DNA of 64,000 nucleotides, taken from NCBI GenBank assembly GCA_030431635.1, contig JAUIIL010000002.1, positions 310,001 to 374,000 on the forward strand, read 5' to 3'. This DNA is from Bacteriovoracia bacterium. GTDB lineage: Bacteria > Bdellovibrionota > Bacteriovoracia > Bacteriovoracales > Bacteriovoracaceae. The translations under genes and the position numbers were made by a program. Below are positions 6,625 through 15,965 of this stretch, in pieces; within the stretch, counting starts at the first letter, position 1, and the number at the start of each line of letters is the position of its first letter. Below the pieces are notes generated by a model. The model was not told the DNA's origin and ran no database searches. It worked only from the letters and a program-made list of their open reading frames with translations.

Positions 6625-9486
6625 TTAAGAGTTTTGGTTAAGAGAAATAATAAAAAACGAAGAAATTAGCTTATTAATTTTCTTGGCCATTTCAACATAA
6701 GTGGAATTTTTTAAATAGAAGTTTTCGATCACCTGTTTGAGTTGATTGATTTGAGGTATTTGAAGCGTTTGTAAAATATATGGGAGAGGTTCTTGAGCAA
6801 GGTGGTCAAGAAGAATAGATATGAAAACTAACAAACTTTTGTCTGAGTATAAGCTCATGATTTTACTGTCGTTGTGATAGAGTTCTAAACAATGAATAAC
6901 TTCAGAATTAACTAATTTTTTATGTAACTGGTAGCTTGTTACATTTATTTTTTCCATATCTTGAGAAGTTTGATGAAATTCAGTGTAGATATCATCGTGG
7001 CTAGGGAAAAGTGGTTTCAAGCTTAGTTTTGTAAGTTCCTTGTTAAATCTTTGATTAAAAAAGAGTTCTTTATTGATGTGTTCAGGTCCTAAGTTAAAAT
7101 TAACAAGTTTATCCAAAGTAATCTTAAACTGAGTTAACAAGGATAAAATTTCTTTAGGGTATTGTCTAAAAGAGTTTTTAAGCAGCTGCTCAATGACTTG
7201 AAACTTGCTTTCAAAAACCTTTAAATCGATTTGTTCGATTTCAGATGAGCTTAAGGTCAGTAGCTCGAATCCTTTGGCAATAAAATCAGGTAGTCCCTTA
7301 TTATTGATAAGAAGCTTAGGAAATAAGAGCGCACTGAGCTTTGATTTGAATTTGGTATAGTTTCCAGTAAAAGTGAAATCAATAATTTGTTGGCCAAGCT
7401 CGCTATCAAAGTATTCTCTAAAAATGTTTAAGTTAAGTCCTGAAATTTTAGGGTTGAGTCCAAAATACTGACATCTACTTAGACCATACTCATTTGTTTT
7501 TGCTTTAAAGGAAGTGAAAGGGATGACTTCAACTCTTGTTTGATTGGCCAGTCGGTAGTCAACTATCGCCACAAGAGCAAATTGATAGTGAGGGATGGAG
7601 TGAAAAAGTTCTCCACTTTGATCAAACTCGTTTTTGTCATTTTTAATAGGAAAAATATCAAAAAGCTCATCAAACCTTAAACAAGATTTAATAAGGTTTG
7701 AAAAAAAATGAGGATGATTAATATGTTTTGTTGTTTTACTAGGGGAATTAACGAATCTTCCATCTAGCAAGGCATCACTAAAAAACTTGATATTTAGCTT
7801 TTGATTGAGTTCTTTGAAAAAATAAGGAGGTAAATCATAAAGGTTATCTCTGAAAAAACTCTGAAGTCCAGTTGTGAGGTGAGAAAATTCATAAAAAGAA
7901 TCAAGTTCACCAGAGAACTGAAAAGAAGGGAAAGAGTATTTTTGATTAGAATCAAAAGAAGTAGAATCTTGTTTTTTATTAAAAACAAAGATGTAACTCG
8001 GCATTTCACCTTTGCCCTTCACATCTTCAAGAGAAAAATAAGATTCAAAATTAACCTTATTTAATAGAGATTTAATTTTTTCTTTTTGTGAGCTAATAAA
8101 AATGTTTTTATTACAGAGTAAAAATATTTTTCCGTCATCTTTAAGATATTTTAATTGAGTTTGAATTTCGTTAATCAGGAAAAAATAAGGATTATTTTTA
8201 GGAGTATCAACCAAATTGAGAACAATACGATCGTATTTAGAAGCACTTTGAGAAATATCTTCATCAAAAAGACTTCTTTGTCCCAAAATTTCCATTTTCT
8301 TATTCTCTTGATATTTCTTCATTGTTTGGCAAAGAAATGGAACGATTTTATAATTTTGTTTTGAGGCAATTTCGATAGCAAAAGTGAGAAACTGTAGTTC
8401 GTTAAACAGCTTCATATAAGAGCCAGACTCAAACTTGTCCCCTTTAAAGTCAGGGCATAGAAGTTGTCTCCATTTTATATAAAGATTGTTTTGCTGTGCG
8501 AGCCAGTGGGATAAAGACATCGATTCTAAATACTGGCCATGAAACTTACAGCTAATAATCTCTGCTTCTGAGTTATTTTTTATTGATTTTGGAAGTTGTC
8601 CATTTTGGGCCGAGTAAAACCAGTTTGAGTAATTAATAAGAAGTGAGTTAATAAAAAGACCGAAGTTTTTGTGAGAAAAAACATGGGAGTATTGCTTCTT
8701 ATTTAGGTATTCTTGGGTCTTAATAGAAATATTTTTAATAATTTCACTGATACTTAGAGACAAGCTGATTTCGCTTAGATGAGTTACTTCTTCCAGGAGA
8801 GTTGCACTAGGCCTAAACCAGTTATATTGGTTACTTTGAAAAGCTTTTGTAATGAGCTCGTTCGAACTTGCTTTTCTAAAAGTTTGAATAATGAATGAGT
8901 TTGGGTTGAGTAAATGATAGGACGTTCTTTTTATTCCTGATTGCTCAGAAAACTTGCTGATAAAACGAATCTTCAAGAAATAGATTACAGAAACTCTGAA
9001 AGAGTAGATTTTTACAAACTCATCAAGTACTTCTCTTTGAGTTGAGTCTTGCTCAAAAAGTTCATCCCAAAAGTCGACGTAGTTTTCTATATCGGATGTA
9101 CAATAAGACTTAAATTCACAAAAGGAGAGAAATTCATTAAAAATTTCCTCTTTAATGCTTTTACTAAAGACATGATTTTTGAGCCCATAGCAGACGTTTT
9201 CAGTCAGGCTATTGAAGAGAAGCGCTAGTTTTTGGGTTTGTTTCGTTGCCAGGGATTCGCCGTCCCAACCTTCAACAAAGTGCTTGTTTAAAGTCGTGTT
9301 TGATTTAGGGATAAAGCTAGGAAAGATCTCTTCATCAAGCAAAAACGCAGATGTTGGAATAGGAGGTATTTCGTCATGATGAGAAAGAGGTTTGAGCTGA
9401 CCATTGGTCATCTCTGTACTTCCTTTGAGCCAATTCTTGGCCAAAAAGATCTTTTCACTCAACTCTTTCTCTCCAGTTTTAAACAA
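6625..9486 (-). CDS. Large protein with degenerate methyltransferase-like core
   Basis: 953 residues, soluble, not recognised as a whole. The middle (about residues 360-510) resembles the Rossmann core of an N6-adenine-type methyltransferase. After LFDEDISQSASKYDRIVLNL, the position of the catalytic NPPY/DPPY motif reads NLVDTP; it is followed by the KDDGKIFLLCN strand usually seen after motif IV and a SFV-type strand (PSYIFVFNKK). The SAM-binding FxGxG motif is not evident. Flanking halves are helical and have no known motif. It may be a catalytically inactive relative of DNA methyltransferases. It is the first gene of the minus-strand run ending with dtd. Low confidence on function. Confidence 0.45.
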   Translation of the reverse strand: MFKTGEKELSEKIFLAKNWLKGSTEMTNGQLKPLSHHDEIPPIPTSAFLLDEEIFPSFIPKSNTTLNKHFVEGWDGESLATKQTQKLALLFNSLTENVCYGLKNHVFSKSIKEEIFNEFLSFCEFKSYCTSDIENYVDFWDELFEQDSTQREVLDEFVKIYSFRVSVIYFLKIRFISKFSEQSGIKRTSYHLLNPNSFIIQTFRKASSNELITKAFQSNQYNWFRPSATLLEEVTHLSEISLSLSISEIIKNISIKTQEYLNKKQYSHVFSHKNFGLFINSLLINYSNWFYSAQNGQLPKSIKNNSEAEIISCKFHGQYLESMSLSHWLAQQNNLYIKWRQLLCPDFKGDKFESGSYMKLFNELQFLTFAIEIASKQNYKIVPFLCQTMKKYQENKKMEILGQRSLFDEDISQSASKYDRIVLNLVDTPKNNPYFFLINEIQTQLKYLKDDGKIFLLCNKNIFISSQKEKIKSLLNKVNFESYFSLEDVKGKGEMPSYIFVFNKKQDSTSFDSNQKYSFPSFQFSGELDSFYEFSHLTTGLQSFFRDNLYDLPPYFFKELNQKLNIKFFSDALLDGRFVNSPSKTTKHINHPHFFSNLIKSCLRFDELFDIFPIKNDKNEFDQSGELFHSIPHYQFALVAIVDYRLANQTRVEVIPFTSFKAKTNEYGLSRCQYFGLNPKISGLNLNIFREYFDSELGQQIIDFTFTGNYTKFKSKLSALLFPKLLINNKGLPDFIAKGFELLTLSSSEIEQIDLKVFESKFQVIEQLLKNSFRQYPKEILSLLTQFKITLDKLVNFNLGPEHINKELFFNQRFNKELTKLSLKPLFPSHDDIYTEFHQTSQDMEKINVTSYQLHKKLVNSEVIHCLELYHNDSKIMSLYSDKSLLVFISILLDHLAQEPLPYILQTLQIPQINQLKQVIENFYLKNSTYVEMAKKINKLISSFFIISLNQNS

Positions 9487-9669
9487 GATTTATTTTTCGG
9501 TTTCCCAAATAAGTAATAGAAACAATTAACTAAAGTAGACGGGTTTGTCATGGAAAAACTTTCCTTTCTTATAAGATTACAAAATGAATTTTCAAGTTTT
9601 AAAACTGAATGACGATACGCTTTAAAGAAAGGTTATTTAACTGCACTTTGTTAATGGAGTGAGGGAATT

Positions 9670-10077
9670 ATGGCAAACGAAAAAAACGATGAGACAGGAT
9701 TCAACGACGACGAATTAAAGGATATTATGGATGAAATTGAAAGTCTTGAAAAAGAATTTTCAGATGATGAAGTAGTTTCTCCTAGTGAGACTCCTGTTGA
9801 GTCGCCAGAACCCCAAATGACTCAAAGCGAAGTTAAAACGCCTAGTGTTAATAAAGTTGAAAGCATTACAAAAAATTCTCCTAAGGCAACACCATCTTTT
9901 TCCGGTGGAGCAAAGAGTAAAATGTCTTTTAAAGTTGAAGGGCAAATTGCAATGGAGTTAGATTTTGAAGTCTCAGGTAAGAGAGTGAGCCTTTTCGTTG
10001 ATGAACAAGAGGGAATCACAATTGAACTTGAAGATGGAGCTAAGTTCTGTTTGCCAGTCTCAGCTAAAGCAGCTTAA
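9670..10077 (+). CDS. Acidic hypothetical protein with small C-terminal beta domain
   Basis: 135 residues. The first 60 or so are acidic and Pro/Ser-rich, probably disordered; the last 45 (from about KMSFKVEGQIAMELDFEV) look like a compact beta domain ending in LPVSAKAA. A GGAGTGAGGG site precedes the ATG. It lies 9 nt before rsmD and is probably co-transcribed with rsmD and coaD. Not recognised; no enzymatic motif is visible. Confidence 0.65.
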   Translation: MANEKNDETGFNDDELKDIMDEIESLEKEFSDDEVVSPSETPVESPEPQMTQSEVKTPSVNKVESITKNSPKATPSFSGGAKSKMSFKVEGQIAMELDFEVSGKRVSLFVDEQEGITIELEDGAKFCLPVSAKAA

Positions 10078-10086
10078 AAACAGATC

Positions 10087-10641
10087 ATGAGTATTAGAAT
10101 CCTAGGAGGCCAAGCCAAAGGCTTCCTTGTCGATGTTCCAAAATCTCACGATGTGAGACCCACTTCAGTGATGTTACGAAGAAAAATTTTTGACTCTTTT
10201 CAAAATCTAGAAGGATGGAATTTTGTTGATATTTGTTGTGGAAGTGGAGCCGTGGGTTTTGAAGCTCTCTCCAGAGGAGCAGATTCTGTTGTTTTCTTTG
10301 AGCAAGGCCCAAAAACCTTAATCGTTCTTGAAAAAAATATTGAGAGATTTAAAGAAAGAATAAAAACGGCCCATATAAGCTTATTCAAAGGTGATTTTCA
10401 AAAAAGTTGGATTAAATGGGCCCAAACCAAGAGTATTCTTTTTTTTGATCCCCCTTATGAGCAAACACATCTTTATGAGAGCTTTTTTTCTTTCATTAAG
10501 ACTTCTTCGGTTGAACATAGCCTATGGATTGAAAGTGATTCACAAAAAGGATTGAATCTAGAGGTCATAGAAGAGCTTTATGGTCACAAAGCGTCTAAAG
10601 TATTTAAGCATGGTAGTAGTTTTATCTCTATCTTTTCTTAA
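10087..10641 (+). CDS. rsmD: 16S rRNA (guanine-966 N2) methyltransferase
   Basis: 184 residues, the normal RsmD length. It methylates G966 of 16S rRNA in the assembled 30S subunit using SAM. Visible motifs are the start RILGGQAKG, the conserved VRPTS segment, the SAM-binding FVDICCGSGAVGFEALSRGA stretch and the catalytic DPPY motif. In many bacteria rsmD directly precedes coaD, as here (next start 54 nt on). High confidence. Confidence 0.93.
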   Translation: MSIRILGGQAKGFLVDVPKSHDVRPTSVMLRRKIFDSFQNLEGWNFVDICCGSGAVGFEALSRGADSVVFFEQGPKTLIVLEKNIERFKERIKTAHISLFKGDFQKSWIKWAQTKSILFFDPPYEQTHLYESFFSFIKTSSVEHSLWIESDSQKGLNLEVIEELYGHKASKVFKHGSSFISIFS

Positions 10642-10695
10642 GGGCCAATTTACAGATTTAAGCAAGAAAACTAAAGTAGAGAAAAAGGATGAAGT

Positions 10696-11178
10696 GTGAA
10701 TCGAAAAGCTTTGTATGCCGGTACTTTTGACCCCTTTACTCTTGGTCATTTGGATATTGTGAAAAGATCTGAGTCATTGTTTGATGAAATTCATCTTGTT
10801 ATTGCGGCGCCCCCTAAAAAAACACCATTCCTCGCAGTGGAAGAAAGGCGAAAACTTTTAACTGAATTATTTGCTGGTAGTAAAAAAATAAAAATATCGG
10901 TTTGCTCAGGCCTCATTTCTGATTATGCAAAAGAAAATCAAATTAAATTCTTAATAAGAGGTCTAAGACCAACAGGGGATTTTCCTGGAGAATTCCAAAT
11001 GGCAACAATGAATAAAAAAATAGGTAATGGGCTTGAAACAGTTTTTTTAATCGCTGGATCTGAGAACTATTACGTTTCTTCTTCTTTAATAAAAGAGATT
11101 TACCAACATGGTGGAGATATTAGTCAGTTTGTTCCAGAAAACATTCACAAGGCCTTATTGGCCAAAAAGGATTCATAG
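10696..11178 (+). CDS. coaD: Phosphopantetheine adenylyltransferase
   Basis: 160 residues with a GTG start. CoaD adds AMP from ATP to 4'-phosphopantetheine, the penultimate step of coenzyme A synthesis. It shows the nucleotidyltransferase signature GTFDPFTLGHLDI (TxGH motif), the RGLRPTGDFPGEFQMATMN region that binds pantetheine, and the SSSLIKEI motif near the C-terminus. The last stop base is shared with the GTG start of the following aminotransferase gene, so the two are translationally coupled. High confidence. Confidence 0.95.
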   Translation: MNRKALYAGTFDPFTLGHLDIVKRSESLFDEIHLVIAAPPKKTPFLAVEERRKLLTELFAGSKKIKISVCSGLISDYAKENQIKFLIRGLRPTGDFPGEFQMATMNKKIGNGLETVFLIAGSENYYVSSSLIKEIYQHGGDISQFVPENIHKALLAKKDS

Positions 11179-12395
11179 TGTTTTTAAGTAGTAGAGTTAA
11201 GCTTGCTAATGAAAGTGTTACCCTCAAAACAAATCAACAAGTGATAAAGTTAGCGGATGAAGGGATGCATGTGTATAACATGACTGCTGGTCAACTTCCC
11301 TTTAAACCAATTAAAGAATTTATTGAGTGTGTTTCAAAACAAACAAACTTTTTAAAAAGCTATCAATACGCTCCAGTTGCTGGGTTTCCGGAACTAAGAG
11401 AAAAAGTAATAAGTTACACAGAAAAAACAAGAGGGATTGATTTTAGTTATTCTGAAGAAGAGTTTGATGCTGTTATTAGTAATGGTGCGAAACATACTGT
11501 TTATAATGTTCTTGGGACATTAATTGATCCAGGTGACGAGGTTATTCTTATTGCTCCTTATTGGGTCTCTTATCCAGAGATGGTTCAATTTTGGGGAGGG
11601 ACCACTCAGGTTGTAAAAAGTCATTCATTTGATGGTTTTATTCCTGATATTGAAGATATTAAAAAAAGTATTTCTTCAAAAACTAAAGCTATTATTATCA
11701 ATTCTCCTAACAATCCAACAGGGGTTAATTACTCGCAAGCTTGGATGAAACAGTTTGGAGAATTTCTTCTTGAGCATCCAGATATTGTTGTTATTAGTGA
11801 TGAGATTTATCATGAAATTTGTTACTACGACCCTAAGCCTGAATTTTTTTACAAATTCTATCCAGAGCTTTTGGCCAGAACGATTATTGTTGATGGAATT
11901 TCAAAGTCATTATCTTGTACCGGACTTAGAATAGGGTGGTGTGTAGCTCCTAAAAAACTAACCAATGCTTTGACTAAAATCCAAGGCCAAACAACTTCAG
12001 GGGCCAATAGTTTAATTCAAAGAGCCCTTATTGATTTTGATTTTTCTTCTTTTAAGCATTTTCTTTCTCCAGTTAAAGAACATTTAAGAAGAAATGCAGA
12101 TTATTTAAGAGAGAAGTTTTCGGCTCATGGACTTTCAAAATGTTGGTACCAATCCACTTCAGCTTTCTATTTTGTGGTTGATTTTAAAAGAACTCCTTAT
12201 TTTGAAAAAAACTATGCAGACACAGAGGAAGATAAGTCTGAAGAAATCTCATCTAAACTACTCAATCAACATGGAGTTGCACTTGTTCCTGGCTCAGACT
12301 TTGGCGCTCCAAACACAGCTAGAATGAGTATCGTTCTTGAAGAAGCCCCTTTTAACGAGGCCATTGAGAGATTGAGTCTTTTCCTAGGTAACTAA
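11178..12395 (+). CDS. Class I aspartate-type aminotransferase (PLP)
   Basis: 405 residues. A fold-type-I PLP enzyme of the bacterial Ib aspartate aminotransferase group. The N-terminus has the MTAGQLPF motif, NSPNNPTG binds the PLP ring and substrate, ISDEIYHEI contains the conserved Asp and Tyr, and the Schiff-base lysine lies in ISKSLSCTGLRIGW (about residue 243), followed by the phosphate-binding Arg. A typical C-terminal SFGAP-like turn is present (PGSDFGAPNTARMS). Translation begins at GTG overlapping the coaD stop. The substrate (aspartate versus another amino acid) cannot be fixed from sequence. Confidence 0.85.
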   Translation: MFLSSRVKLANESVTLKTNQQVIKLADEGMHVYNMTAGQLPFKPIKEFIECVSKQTNFLKSYQYAPVAGFPELREKVISYTEKTRGIDFSYSEEEFDAVISNGAKHTVYNVLGTLIDPGDEVILIAPYWVSYPEMVQFWGGTTQVVKSHSFDGFIPDIEDIKKSISSKTKAIIINSPNNPTGVNYSQAWMKQFGEFLLEHPDIVVISDEIYHEICYYDPKPEFFYKFYPELLARTIIVDGISKSLSCTGLRIGWCVAPKKLTNALTKIQGQTTSGANSLIQRALIDFDFSSFKHFLSPVKEHLRRNADYLREKFSAHGLSKCWYQSTSAFYFVVDFKRTPYFEKNYADTEEDKSEEISSKLLNQHGVALVPGSDFGAPNTARMSIVLEEAPFNEAIERLSLFLGN

Positions 12396-12482
12396 ACAGT
12401 TAATCTTTGCTCTATATCTTAGAAAAGCCTTCATCAGTTAGAATGGAAGAGGGTTGAATGCTTTACTAGGAAGGTGAGCAAA

Positions 12483-13472
12483 GTGCTCAAGAATCAGTTT
12501 TTATTTATTCTAGCAATAGTCTGTTTGCTATCTTGCAATCCTGATGACAGCGAACAAAGAGGGTATGATGTTGATACTGCTCGCTATTACTTAACGCAAG
12601 GAAACTGTGATGCGGCCATTAACCTTCTGCTATCAACTAAAATTGATACGAGTGATTATGACTATGTTAGAACTCTTTCTTCCGCTTACGCGTGTAGAGC
12701 AGGTTTTTCTGAGTTAACTCTTTTAGAGTCTGACGTGGCCAATTTGGATGCGACAGATGAAACAACGATTATCGGTTCATTTGTTAAATTTTCTACTTCA
12801 CCAGAAACAACAGTGGATAGTTCAAACTACAGTGATCTTTTGGAAGCGATAAATACAATTCTTTATGCTGGTAGTGTATCCAATCCAAGTGTTGCCAATC
12901 GAGTTTCTGTTTTTGGATCATCTCATGCTAATAATCTTAATCTTCAACTCATTTATATGTATTTGGCCCTATTTGGAAAATATTTTTATTACTATGGCGA
13001 TTCTGATTCTAATGGAGTGAAAGCAGCTGGCTCAAATTCTAATAATACTTGTTTGTTTAGCTATACTGACGCAGCGTCGGTTGCTTTCGTAACAACTCAG
13101 GCAACGGGTTCATGTGTGTCAGGAGGAGATGGGCATCCTGAAATGGCAAACGCAGATCCTGCTCTTGGGGGTTATGAGCCAGAAGATCTTCGAAGGATGT
13201 GTGAGGGGTATATTATGTTAACAAACCTCTTAGATCTTATCGCCAATACGACTTTTCCAAGTTCTGACGAACTTGGGGATATGAATAGTATTAAAACAAA
13301 CGTCGTTGATAATATCTACGGTGCTGGAGGGTATTGTGATGACCCCTCTCTTCCTGCTGGAATTTGTGACGAAAGAAGACAATCTGAATGTGAATCCACT
13401 TATTCAAATGCTGCAAACTTTCCGGATTTAGAGCGCTTTTATGCAGTTATTTTTGAGCAAATGTTTATATGA
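12483..13472 (+). CDS. Lipoprotein, helical repeat-like, paired with outer-membrane protein
   Basis: 329 residues from the GTG at 12483, chosen because GGAAGG lies 8 nt before it; the GTG at 12474 overlaps that ribosome site. The signal peptide ends with lipobox LLSC at Cys18. The mature part starts like a TPR-type helical repeat (RYYLTQGNCDAAINLLL) and contains several cysteines. A perfect GAGCA/TGCTC hairpin spans the two possible starts. The next gene, an outer-membrane barrel, overlaps by 4 nt, so the two probably act together at the outer membrane. Function unknown. Confidence 0.7.
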   Translation: MLKNQFLFILAIVCLLSCNPDDSEQRGYDVDTARYYLTQGNCDAAINLLLSTKIDTSDYDYVRTLSSAYACRAGFSELTLLESDVANLDATDETTIIGSFVKFSTSPETTVDSSNYSDLLEAINTILYAGSVSNPSVANRVSVFGSSHANNLNLQLIYMYLALFGKYFYYYGDSDSNGVKAAGSNSNNTCLFSYTDAASVAFVTTQATGSCVSGGDGHPEMANADPALGGYEPEDLRRMCEGYIMLTNLLDLIANTTFPSSDELGDMNSIKTNVVDNIYGAGGYCDDPSLPAGICDERRQSECESTYSNAANFPDLERFYAVIFEQMFI

Positions 13473-14581
13473 AATTTTCCTTATATATCTTATTTGTCTT
13501 TTGTATTACTTGGAGTTTCTCAAGTGAAATAAGATATCCTCTACGCTCACCTCGTGGTCTTCTTATGGGAGATGCTTTTACAGGTGTGGCCAATGATGAG
13601 TATGCCATTTTTTATAACCCTGCGGCCCTCGGTCGTCATCATGGGTTTAATATGACAACAATTAATCCCACTCTTCAGTTTCCGGATATTTTAGATGATA
13701 CAGATAGGTTTGATGATATTCCAGACACGGCCACAGGTGTTTCTGGGGTACTAATGGATTATCCCTTACATTTTGGAGCGGGAATTGCTGCTGGGTTTAG
13801 AGTTGAATCTTTTAGTATGGTTGGCTATTCAACATCACAAAGTAATGTTCTTCTTCTTAATCAAACCTCACCTGAAATTGATGTCGATTATAGGTTGGAT
13901 AATGGTTTTGTCATGAGTTATGCCTGGGCGGTAGGTCCTCATCGGTTAAACAAAAAAGGACAAGGCCAGCAATACTCCCTTGGGCTCTCTCTTCGCTACT
14001 TAAAAAGAAAAGTCTTAAAAGACACTTTTCCTCTACTTGGAACAGAGTTAATGAATATCATTAGTTCTGATCCAGAAGATGTTGGTGATATCATAAATGG
14101 CTTAGGCCCTCAGGTGGGTAAAGCTTGGGCCTATGATTTAGGGCTAGAGTATTTTATGAATTCAGGCATCAATCAACTCGTCATAGGGGTTTCATTTTTA
14201 GATGCAATGGGAACAAGCTTTGATTCAACAGACGCGAGTAACCCTGTTGAAGATCAGGAGATGAGAGTCAGTACAGGAATGGCCTTTAGCCAAAATTTGG
14301 GACTTATGAAGTACACGTTTTCAGCTGATTACCATCCGGTTTTAAGTCCCATCGATGAAGGAAGAAAAATTCACTTAGGGGCTTCAGTTCAACTTGGTAA
14401 CTTAGAGTTATTAACAGGCTATAATGCTGGCTATTATAGCTATGGAGTTGGAATTGATTTTTGGCTTTTTGAAATTTACGCAGGTTTCTATGATATTGAG
14501 GTCGGAAACAATTTTCAGGAGAAAAAGAGCAAAAGAGGGTTGATTTACTTTAATTTGGCCGAACTTGAGTTTGATTTCTAA
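13469..14581 (+). CDS. Outer-membrane beta-barrel protein, PorV/FadL-like
   Basis: 370 residues with a signal peptide (to about residue 19). The mature N-terminus RSPRGLLMGDAFTGVANDEYA then IFYNPAAL matches the start of PorV/OMPP1-like barrels: MGDA..AVADD..A.YYNPA. Alternating hydrophobic strands, paired Tyr/Phe residues and a terminal FDF fit an outer-membrane barrel. ATGA overlap with the preceding lipoprotein gene indicates coupling. A transport or assembly role is inferred only from the fold. Confidence 0.7.
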   Translation: MKFSLYILFVFCITWSFSSEIRYPLRSPRGLLMGDAFTGVANDEYAIFYNPAALGRHHGFNMTTINPTLQFPDILDDTDRFDDIPDTATGVSGVLMDYPLHFGAGIAAGFRVESFSMVGYSTSQSNVLLLNQTSPEIDVDYRLDNGFVMSYAWAVGPHRLNKKGQGQQYSLGLSLRYLKRKVLKDTFPLLGTELMNIISSDPEDVGDIINGLGPQVGKAWAYDLGLEYFMNSGINQLVIGVSFLDAMGTSFDSTDASNPVEDQEMRVSTGMAFSQNLGLMKYTFSADYHPVLSPIDEGRKIHLGASVQLGNLELLTGYNAGYYSYGVGIDFWLFEIYAGFYDIEVGNNFQEKKSKRGLIYFNLAELEFDF

Positions 14582-14648
14582 GAGATTTCTTGCCTGCCAG
14601 TCTTCCAAAATCTAAAATATCAATAATATCCTAATGGGAGGGAGCCTT

Positions 14649-15965
14649 TTGTCTAAAACTTTTGTACTTGATACTAACGTCGTTCTTTTTGATCCACATT
14701 CTATTTTTAAATTTGGTAAGAATAAGGTTTTTATTCCTATTATAGTTGTTGAAGAACTTGATAAGTTTAAAAAAGACCAAAGTGAAAATGGGAGAAATGC
14801 CAGAGAGTTTGCACGCTCCATTGATAAATTAAGAAAAAAAGGCTCTTTAACAGAGGGGATAAAGCTTGATAATGGCGGAGTTCTTCAGATTAGTGTCGTT
14901 GCTGACCCAAATCTCTCTAAAGTAACGGGAATCAATCTGGCCATTAATGACAATTTAATTCTCGCTAATGCTCTGACTTTAAAGCAAGCTGGCGAGAATG
15001 TGATTCTTATCAGCAAGGACATAAACCTTCGTATTAAGTCAGACGCTCTTGATCTTGAGTCACAAGACTATGAAACAACAGATTTAACACCTGATGAACT
15101 TTACAGGGGTCATAGACAAGTTGAAATTACTCCTGAGCAACTTCAAGTTTTTGAAAAAGAGAGATTCCTCTCTTGTGATGATAAAATGATTCAAGGGCTT
15201 TATTCTAATGAATATCTTATTATCGCTGAAAAAAATAACCCTCAAAAAAGAGCTCTTGCGAGGTTTCATCAAAAAAAAGGAGGACTCGTCCCCCTTATTA
15301 AACCAAGAGACGGTGTTTGGGGGATTTATCCTAAAAACCTTGAGCAGCAATTTGCGATGGATGCTCTTCTGAATCAGGAAGTGAATCTTGTCAGTCTGAT
15401 TGGAAAAGCTGGAACAGGGAAAACATTACTTGCCATAGCAGCCGGTTTAGAAGCAGCAATTGGTAAGCAACAATATTCAAGAGTTCTTGTTTCACGACCT
15501 ATTATTCCAATGGGAAGAGATTTAGGTTTTCTTCCAGGGGATGTAAATGAAAAACTTGGGCCATGGATGCAACCCATTTTTGATAATATTGATTTTCTTT
15601 TTGGTAACCAAAGAGCAAGAAATGAAATGACCACTTGGGATGAGCTGATTAATCAAGGTTTACTTCATGTCGAACCTTTAACTTATATTCGGGGAAGATC
15701 TCTTCCGGCTCAATACATGATTGTTGATGAAGCCCAAAACCTCTCTCCGCATGAAATAAAAACGATTATCACTAGAGCTGGGGAAGGAACAAAGATTGTC
15801 TTAACTGGGGATTGTGAACAAATTGATAATCCTTACCTTGATTCAGTCAATAACGGTCTTTCGTATTGTATCGAGAGATTAAAAGAGCAGGATATCGTGG
15901 CCCATACTATGCTTAAAGTAGGAGAGCGTTCTGCACTTTCTGAAATTGCTAGCCAGCTTTTATAA
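14649..15965 (+). CDS. PIN-PhoH family ATPase/RNase
   Basis: 438 residues from the TTG at 14649, which has GGGAGG ending 7 nt upstream; the in-frame ATG at 14634 lies just before that site and is unlikely. N-terminal PIN ribonuclease domain: KTFVLDTNVVL with the first acidic residue, VVEELDKFK, and later IALNDNLI-like ND. C-terminal PhoH ATPase domain: Walker A GKAGTGKT (about residue 252), RPIIPMGRDLGFLPGD, and Walker B VDEAQN. The two-domain PhoH2 architecture combines RNase and helicase-like activities. Its stop overlaps the following PilZ start by one base. Confidence 0.88.
   Translation: MSKTFVLDTNVVLFDPHSIFKFGKNKVFIPIIVVEELDKFKKDQSENGRNAREFARSIDKLRKKGSLTEGIKLDNGGVLQISVVADPNLSKVTGINLAINDNLILANALTLKQAGENVILISKDINLRIKSDALDLESQDYETTDLTPDELYRGHRQVEITPEQLQVFEKERFLSCDDKMIQGLYSNEYLIIAEKNNPQKRALARFHQKKGGLVPLIKPRDGVWGIYPKNLEQQFAMDALLNQEVNLVSLIGKAGTGKTLLAIAAGLEAAIGKQQYSRVLVSRPIIPMGRDLGFLPGDVNEKLGPWMQPIFDNIDFLFGNQRARNEMTTWDELINQGLLHVEPLTYIRGRSLPAQYMIVDEAQNLSPHEIKTIITRAGEGTKIVLTGDCEQIDNPYLDSVNNGLSYCIERLKEQDIVAHTMLKVGERSALSEIASQLL

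Noticed and set aside
7879-8364. Two plus-strand reading frames of 61 and 69 residues
   Set aside because: Both lie fully inside the 953-residue minus-strand gene and have no ribosome site or coding signs.
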